Assembly: GCA_963920705.1 (NCBI GenBank)
Contig: CAWUCO010000071.1
Coordinates: 178,405 to 242,404, forward strand
Direction: 5' to 3'
Length of the DNA stretch: 64,000 nt
From: Odiellus spinosus
Lineage: Eukaryota; Arthropoda; Arachnida; Opiliones; Phalangiidae
Shown in pieces: positions 56,990 to 64,000 of this stretch. A model generated the notes under the pieces. It had not been told where the DNA came from and did no database searches. It was given only the letters and a program-made list of their open reading frames with translations. A program made the position numbers and the translations under genes. Each line of letters opens with the position of its first letter. Positions within the stretch are counted from its first letter, which is position 1.

Positions 56990-58335
56990 TATTAATCACT
57001 AAGGGAAAATAAAAATCTTGCAGTCTATTTAAAGTAAAAACAACACTTCGAACAAATACGCGACACTTAACAGAAAAGACATATGGGCCATTCCATGGGA
57101 AATCGACCAGTCATGACACCATTTTTATGAAACTATCCACAAATGTTAAGAGACCCAAAATAATAGGTTATCCAAAGTATTAGCCACATATTTTACAGCG
57201 ATTTGAAAAAAAAGCCTGATTTTCGCTTTTCGCTGTTGCCCTTTTCGGTAGCTTTCAGAAAAGTTTTAATATTTAAATTTTGAATTAAGCTACACATTCG
57301 CAAATTAAACGCCTTATATAAAATGAAGCGACGAACACGATGGTATAAAATTCTAAAATCTACGATGAATAGATCTTCCGTAATTGACGCCTAAACTCAA
57401 AAAAATATTTTTCGGGGGGTCCCTTCTATGGCCCGCAGTCAAAATGGTGCAAATTGAATTTTTTGAAAATGGACATTTTTCAACAACTTTTGGCAAGGGC
57501 TTTCAGAATAAATTAATATTGATATAGTTATTTGGGTCCTAAGAGGAGTTTTTTTTTCAAAAGATCAAAATAATGTTTTTTTTTTTAGTTTTTTGTATAT
57601 ATTTAATATAATGTATACAGAAGAATATGCGCAATTTTTTTTTTTGAAGGTAATTACCATTTATAAATCTTTTGATGAAAACTTTGATTGGCTTTCTTCA
57701 AATTAATGAAGGGTCTGCTACTTAACACAATATACAGCTCAAGGGAACGTTACATTTGTCACTTTTCTTGGGCAACGTCAAGATATTTTCTCTGTCTCTC
57801 TTCATAAAAATGATTAAACAATCTGATTCTAAAATACATTTTTCTGTTACGACAACCGATGAAGCAATCTTGGTCATAAAGAGCCAGCAATACTACGTCA
57901 TCACTATATGGTTCCATGCAGCTACTATATAGCATACAGTTGATTTTTGCTCGTTCTCTCACATTATATGCTTTTTCTCTTCTTGACTAGTTGGATGGTC
58001 AACCTCTTCCACTTGCCATGTTTAATTGAGCCATTAAGTGCAAAAAAACTCAAGTGTCTTATTCTCGAATTATGTACTGCTCAATTTTTTCCCTTCAATT
58101 TAAATGGAAATCTTTAGGTTACAGCTTTTCACTATTTCTCGCACAGATTGAAATTCACCAAGAATAAATTATCTAATTAGAATTACTACTTTTAGAAAGT
58201 TTTAAGCCATCCTTCCATTTCTACCCTAGGATTAACCAGTTTCTCCGCCCTTTAAACGTCACTCATATTTACCAAATACATTGTGACTTTGTGTTAGGCA
58301 TTGTCAATGGAGTGAAAAGCTGGAAATTTACAATG
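56990..58335. other. AT-rich interval, no convincing gene
   Basis: Possible remnants of the TPR gene's upstream introns. A 67-codon frame (57759-57962, minus) has no known domain. Confidence 0.3.
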
Positions 58336-58336
58336 T

Positions 58337-61300
58337 AAAGAACAACAGCAACTCCCCATAAGAGTCTGGGTCCACGTAATGTTAAAAATTTTCGTCTCTT
58401 TTATGATAAATTCGTATTATATTATTAAAATAGGGTAGTTGGGGGATAATTTAAAGCTAAAATTCGAGCTCACAACTGTAAATTTTGGGAATTACAACGA
58501 ATGGAAGGTTTCTTCCATAATGTAAAGAATAGGAAGAATCTATGACTTCCGTGCCGGATATGAAAGCCTTCCCCCACACGAAAATCTTGAACGGTTATTA
58601 TTTTAGATTCATAATTATGTTAGGAAAATATTAGGAAAGAATTATTTTGTAACTGCCACGGGTATAGTGCTGGCGGCAAAATGAAATTCGTATATTTTTG
58701 GTCTACTATGCCTCGAAATCCTCGAAAACGCCTGTAAAATTGTTCCACTTGTCAAGCATTCATGCAGTAGGCTTTTGCTAGCTTTACAGGGGCCGTGCAA
58801 AGACTATATAGCTTACTTGAATAGTCTTTGGTGTATAAGAAACTCGAAAAATAAATAGAGAAATCATACCAATTAGAAGATACTGGAGTAGTATCTTTAA
58901 TTTTTATTTCATATTAAACAAAACACACTTGTATAAAACGGACAAATTATTCATTTAACGCTAAGGTTTTCTACGTTTAACGTATGTCTGGTAGTTCAAG
59001 CTCAGTGGCATCTTCACACACTACACGCAATTTTGACTGGTACCAACTGCCTCGATCTTCATGGCGACGATAACCAAGATACCAGATTACGCTGCTAACG
59101 TGAACACAAGTACCTATCGTCAAACTACCACCTTTGCAATTGCAATACCAGCCTTTAATGGCATTTGCACCTGTCCCGTTCGGTACATAACGAATTAGAG
59201 CTTGGTGAACAGCTGAGGTGGAAAATTGACCAGGCACGCGTATACGAATTAAGTCATGTTCAACTTTGGACACTTCGACGCTGAAAGAGCCGGATTTCTC
59301 TATAGTCAACGCCACATAAGATTCAGCGCGTTTCGTTTTAAAGTCGCCCATTACCACCTCACGTACATCACTTTCACGAAGTACAGGGAAGTCTTGAAAT
59401 TCACTATCCTCAATTCGTTGCCATTTAGACGGTTTGCGAAGCAGATTATCGCGCTCAACTACTTCCTTAAGAGGATTTTCTTTCGTAGAGACTGCCAGCA
59501 TTTTTTCGACGGAGTCTTCCCAGGAACCTTTAAGATGTAACTCCGGGTGGTAGGCGTTCAACAGCGCAGCAGCAATTTGAAGAAGTTCCGGAACTAATGG
59601 TAACATATGCACAGGTATACGATTTTGAAAAAAACGATACACCGTCTGCAAATGCCCATTCCTAACTTCAACCGGCCACCTGAGGTACGTTACTTGTCGG
59701 GAACGATTAACTTCTTGCGTGTTTACTTGCTTCTCGCCTTTAGACAAGAACGAAGGCATTTGTAAATCCACACCCAGTTCAGTCAGTACGCTGTTGGAGT
59801 CTCGAAAACCGCGGTCTGCCAGTACAACGTCACCAACTTGAAAGAAAGACTGGAGTTCTTCTCTCTTTTTGATAGAATGGTTTAAAATGCGCGCGTCGTT
59901 ATTGCGGCCATTAGCAAAGTAGGGTCCGATTATATCTATTATGTAACCCGTAGTTGTTACCATTAACATTGGCTTGAGGATATGCTGGCCTTTGTGCACA
60001 CAGAAGATTTGTGAAGAACGGTATAGTCCTTGGATCTTCCAACCTTGATATAGGTGCCATCTACAATGGTAATAAGACAATTAGGCTTGTTGTTAGCAAA
60101 GAGTTTTACTGCTGCTCCAGATTGATGGTTTGTTATCAGATTGTCACGTGATAAGTGTTGCAGGCCAAAATGATGTGGCACGAAATGCTCCGATAAAGCC
60201 ATAATAACCGCTTTTACCGTGTTTGATACCGATCTTTCAGTTAAATGAAATAAAGTTGATAACACCTTATTGGAGATACCCAATCGTAATTTCACCAATA
60301 ATACTGCTAGAGCTGTCTTCGACGAACAGCATCTGATGGTACGAATAATGTCCTCAATAGTCGAATGCAACTCTAGGAACTCGTGCAGGGACAATGAAGT
60401 TAATACTTTACAGTCTTCATCACTTTGTATGAAGTTGTCAGAGCTCGGCGTCCGTAGGTCGTTAACCCATTTCCTGAGGTCCTGTAATAGTTGCTCAATG
60501 TCCGTGGCAGTCATAATGGTTGATCTAGCGGAAACCTGAATTCCAGCAATTATTTCGGTGGGAAACTCTCCGTTAACGAGATGCGTGGAGCACATTCGGT
60601 TGTCCCGATGAATAAATATGGCTCTTTCCACAAATATACTTGTTCTCACTTCGGCTTTTACCCTGGTTCGTGTACTAACACCGCAAATGAAGCAAGTCTT
60701 TGGCAGGGGCCGAACACAACTGTGCTTTATGGCAATAGTGTTTGATGACGTACGCTTTCGTGGTAATTGCGACGTAATCTGGTATCTTGGTTATCGTCGC
60801 CATGAAGATCGAGGCAGTTGGTACCAGTCAAAATTGCGTGTAGTGTGTGAAGATGCCACTGAGCTTGAACTACCAGACATACGTTAAACGTAGAAAACCT
60901 TAGCGTTAAATGAATAATTTGTCCGTTTTATACAAGTGTGTTTTGTTTAATATGAAATAAAAATTAAAGATACTACTCCAGTATCTTCTAATTGGTATGA
61001 TTTCTCTATTTATTTTTCGAGTTTCTTATACACCAAAGACTATTCAAGTAAGCTATATAGTCTTTGCACGGCCCCTGTAAAGCTAGCAAAAGCCTACTGC
61101 ATGAATGCTTGACAAGTGGAACACTTCTACAGGCGTTTTCGAGGATTTCGAGGCATAGTAGACCAAAAATATACGAATTTCATTTTGCCGCCAGCACTAT
61201 ACCCGTGGCAGTTACAAAATAATTCTTTCCTAATATTTTCCTAACATAATTATGAATCTAAAATAATAACCGTTCAAGATTTTCGTGTGGGGGAAGGCTT

Positions 61301-61527
61301 TCATATCCGGCACGGAAGTCATAGATTCTTCCTATTCTTTACATTATGGAAGAAACCTTCCATTCGTTGTAATTCCCAAAATTTACAGTTATGAGCTCGA
61401 ATTTTAGCTTTAAATTATCCCCCAACTACCCTATTTTAATAATATAATACGAATTTATCATAAAAGAGACGAAAATTTTTAACATTACGTGGACCCAGAC
61501 TCTTATGGGGAGTTGCTGTTGTTCTTT
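58337..61527 (-). mobile_element. IS5/Harbinger-like fold-back transposon, copy 3
   Basis: Duplicate of copy 2, with the same ~753-bp arms (58337-59089 and 60774-61527). The left flank is GT while the right flank is AT, so no target duplication remains, as expected if it arrived by segmental duplication. Confidence 0.8.
58977..60774 (-). pseudogene. DDE transposase pseudogene (copy 3)
   Basis: Carries the same 1-bp deletion (near 60007) and same N-terminal loss as copy 2, so it was dead before duplication. Confidence 0.8.
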
Positions 61528-61561
61528 ATTTTAATTTATAAATTTTATTATTTACTATAAA

Positions 61562-61750
61562 ATGGGAAAAGTACACGTTAGGCAGCAATTACTTTACATC
61601 GAGTTTTTGGAAGCTAATATTGATTTTGTACACATGAAATTCAATATTAACTTCACCAAGCAAAATTATGATCAATTGTGGGTCGACCTTGCCCTTATTT
61701 TGAATAGTTGTGGCTTAGGCCCAACAAAAACAGTCGATAAGTGGAAGAAA
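61562..61750 (+). CDS. Myb/SANT-like exon, duplicate
   Basis: Duplicate of 50203-50391 with the same donor GTAAGT. Confidence 0.5.
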
Positions 61751-62839
61751 GTAAGTTGTACAATAAAAGCCCAATTCATAAACGATCTTAACGCTCTAGC
61801 ACGCGTTACTACTATAGCGAGTTACGATTGTTTATGAATTGGGCTCTACGTGCAACTCTATTTCGGTCCTCAAATTGCAAACGATTAAGTTCTAGTTGAA
61901 AAAATAGACCGGCCATTTTCACGAAATCTACTAGCAAAGCGGAGTTGACGGTTTTTTGAAAATGGGGCTAAAAATAAGGGGGGAAAACACTCAAATGGAA
62001 AGTGGCTTGGATTTGGCTCGCTCTTTCGCCGGCCAAATGATATGGGCAGTGCAAATCCAAATGGTTTGGATTTTGAAGTTACAGAATACGGTTTTTGGTA
62101 ATCTTGCGAATTCTTGCCCAAATGATTTGGAATTCCAAACCATTTGGGCGACCTTGATCCAAATGAAAGTTAGAGAATAGACTCCCTGGTTCTTGTTCGG
62201 GCCATCCGGGCACCTCTCTCGAAGCCCGCTACAGCGTGCCTCGTGACGTATCCCTTTCGTTTCTTGGTATTCTGCAGGGTTGGTCTGGATTTTCTGTGGA
62301 AGTTGGACGGGGGGAGGCTTTTAGGGCATCGTTCCCTCTTCGTATTCGGCGCCAATGGGCCTATGCCTTGGTTAGTGATGAATCTTCGGGTTGGGGTTGA
62401 GGAGTGAAACGCTGTCCGAGAGTTTTTCCCAGGGTTTATGGAAAGTTTTGGGGAATTTGAGGTGACCATGAACGTGAAGGTCGATGTCATCCCGTTAGTT
62501 CCTTGAGGGGGTTATGGTAGTGGGGGTTTATTGGTATCGTTTTGTGGAGATAGGGTCACATGAAGTTTTACTTTGTCTAGAGTGGATCTTTAGCATTGGG
62601 CTTTCTTAGAGTTCGCTAAATTTTGGCTCTCCGGTCCTTTGTTAAGAAGGAAGTGGGGTTTTTATATTTTTCCCGGTTTTAAGTAAAAATAGTTTCTTTA
62701 AAGGGCAGGTGACACATAATACAACAAAAATAGGCTTATAATATATCTTAATTATCAAAATTAAAAATTTAGAGGGTAGAGTAGGGTGAAATATGTGACG
62801 GGGCCACACTTCATAATGACAATAAAAGATAAATCTTAC

Positions 62840-63333
62840 TTCTTGTTGTAAAACATTGAAACCTAACTCCGCTACAGCGGCATTACCCTCCACACACATT
62901 TCTCCAATAATCCCAAGGAGACGTTTTTCAATCTCCGTTAATTCTAGTGGGCTTTTTTTCCCACCTCCAGTGGCATTAATTGAATTTTTGATCGAAGCCG
63001 CCTTGGCTTTAGTTTCAGACTTCCAATCAGCCCACGACTGAAAATAAACAATCACACCTTGCTTTACTAACACGACCAAAGCTACGCATAGCTTATCATT
63101 TTATGTACTAATAAATAGAGTATAAAACTAACCTTCTTCCATTTCTTAACATCTTTAATTGCACCCAATCCATCCGTATGAAGTAAATTCATTAATTCCA
63201 TCCATAACCTATCTTGCGCCACTTTAGTGAACTGCGCAGTTAATCGCCCAGAAACTATTTCTGGGTGTCCTTCAAAGAATTCTAAAAGCATAATCCGTTG
63301 TTTTTCGGATATTTTTACATCTCGCGGGGCCAT
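62840..63333 (-). CDS. Myb/SANT-like gene, duplicate
   Basis: Exons 63333-63133 and 63037-62840, same splice sites and sequence as the gene at 51481-51974. Confidence 0.6.
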
Positions 63334-64000
63334 GCTTTCAATTTTCGCTAAAAAAAGGCTAAATTAAATCATTTTAAATAGCGAATATACAATGGAAAAT
63401 AACTTTGATAAAAGAGCTTTAAAGCGTGCCAATTTGAAGCGGTTGACAAAACGTTTTATAAAATATAAACATATAGTATAATGTACTAATGAGTTTATAA
63501 TAAAAAATATTTTGTTGAATGTTGTGACCGAGGCTTACCTTTAAAAATGTAGCCTCTCCACTAGAATCTATGTAAATACTATAATATAAGATCAACATCA
63601 CGTAAAAAAACGCAAATATAGTCAAAAGCTTACCAATAAAAATTGTACTTGATTGTCAATAATAATAATAATAATTGAAAAATGAAAAAAGTGAAAACAA
63701 ATTCTAATTATACAAATCACACGACTAAAAGCAAAAATATCTTGAGAATGATGATTATATTGTTCTGCTACAAAGCGTCCTTTATCGCCATTGGTCCTTG
63801 TGACTTTTCACGTGATCAAAGGCACTCGCCTCGTGTAGGAGAAAAAAATCTTCCTACAACCCCGTACCGCAAGGCGCGATCTCTTCTCCACCGAACAAAG
63901 AGATACCGAAAGGAGGGAAAGGGGCGCTTAGAATCGCTACTTTTTGGTTCCGTAAAAAATGTTGGTTTCGGCGCTTTCGAAATCGCGTTCGTTCGGAAGC

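Larger units (their letters stand above)
58336..64000. repeat. Segmental duplication, second copy (runs off the window)
   Basis: Matches 46977-52641 at constant offset 11,359. At the left junction only TAAAG is shared (AATATAAAG at 46978, AATGTAAAG at 58337), so the break falls on the IS5-like element terminus. Confidence 0.9.

Overview
This is an AT-rich, gene-poor stretch of a eukaryotic nuclear genome, almost certainly from an arthropod and probably an insect. The pointers are spliced genes with TATA boxes, interstitial CCTAA/TTAGG (insect-type telomere) repeats, and the transposon mix: Helitron, IS5/Harbinger-like DDE elements with a SWIM tail, Tc1/mariner with a DUF4817-type N-terminus, Penelope-like fragments, a Tx1/L1-like reverse transcriptase relic and Myb/SANT-like transposon genes. 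I cannot name the species.

Layout. 0.1-1.2 kb: a two-exon gene for a small secreted protein with TATA box and poly(A) signal. 1.3-16.6 kb: one copy (A) of a ~3.2 kb non-coding dispersed repeat that starts with a hairpin, has an internal TATA box and ends with AATAAA. It is split by three insertions: a SINE-like element (2.6-2.9 kb), a Penelope-like fold-back (3.07-9.11 kb, 12-bp target duplication) that itself contains an IS5-like fold-back transposon (3.135-8.090 kb), and a 5.77 kb terminal-inverted-repeat element (9.363-15.131 kb, 7-bp target duplication). Uninterrupted copies B (36.55-39.70 kb) and C (42.5-45.2 kb) give the empty sites. 16.8-23.8 kb: small palindromic elements, a second Penelope-like fold-back, a 1.25 kb minisatellite and a Tx1-like RT relic. 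23.9-29.4 kb: a Helitron whose 1665-codon Rep-helicase frame is fully open. 30-36 kb: minisatellites, degenerate repeats, interstitial telomere repeats and an ionotropic-receptor-like gene fragment.

46.5-64 kb: a Harbinger-like element carrying a second IS5-like fold-back, Myb/SANT-like exons, a mariner fold-back built from templated fragments, and a relic of a TTC25/ODAD4-like TPR gene. The block 46977-52641 recurs almost identically at 58336-64000 (offset 11,359 bp), and its left edge falls on a transposon terminus.

The recurring theme is fold-back structure. Elements of three unrelated classes (IS5-like, Penelope-like, mariner) each have their 3' half duplicated in inverted orientation. 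Apart from the Helitron, every transposase I can read is interrupted, so the window looks like a nested transposon graveyard with one possibly autonomous element.
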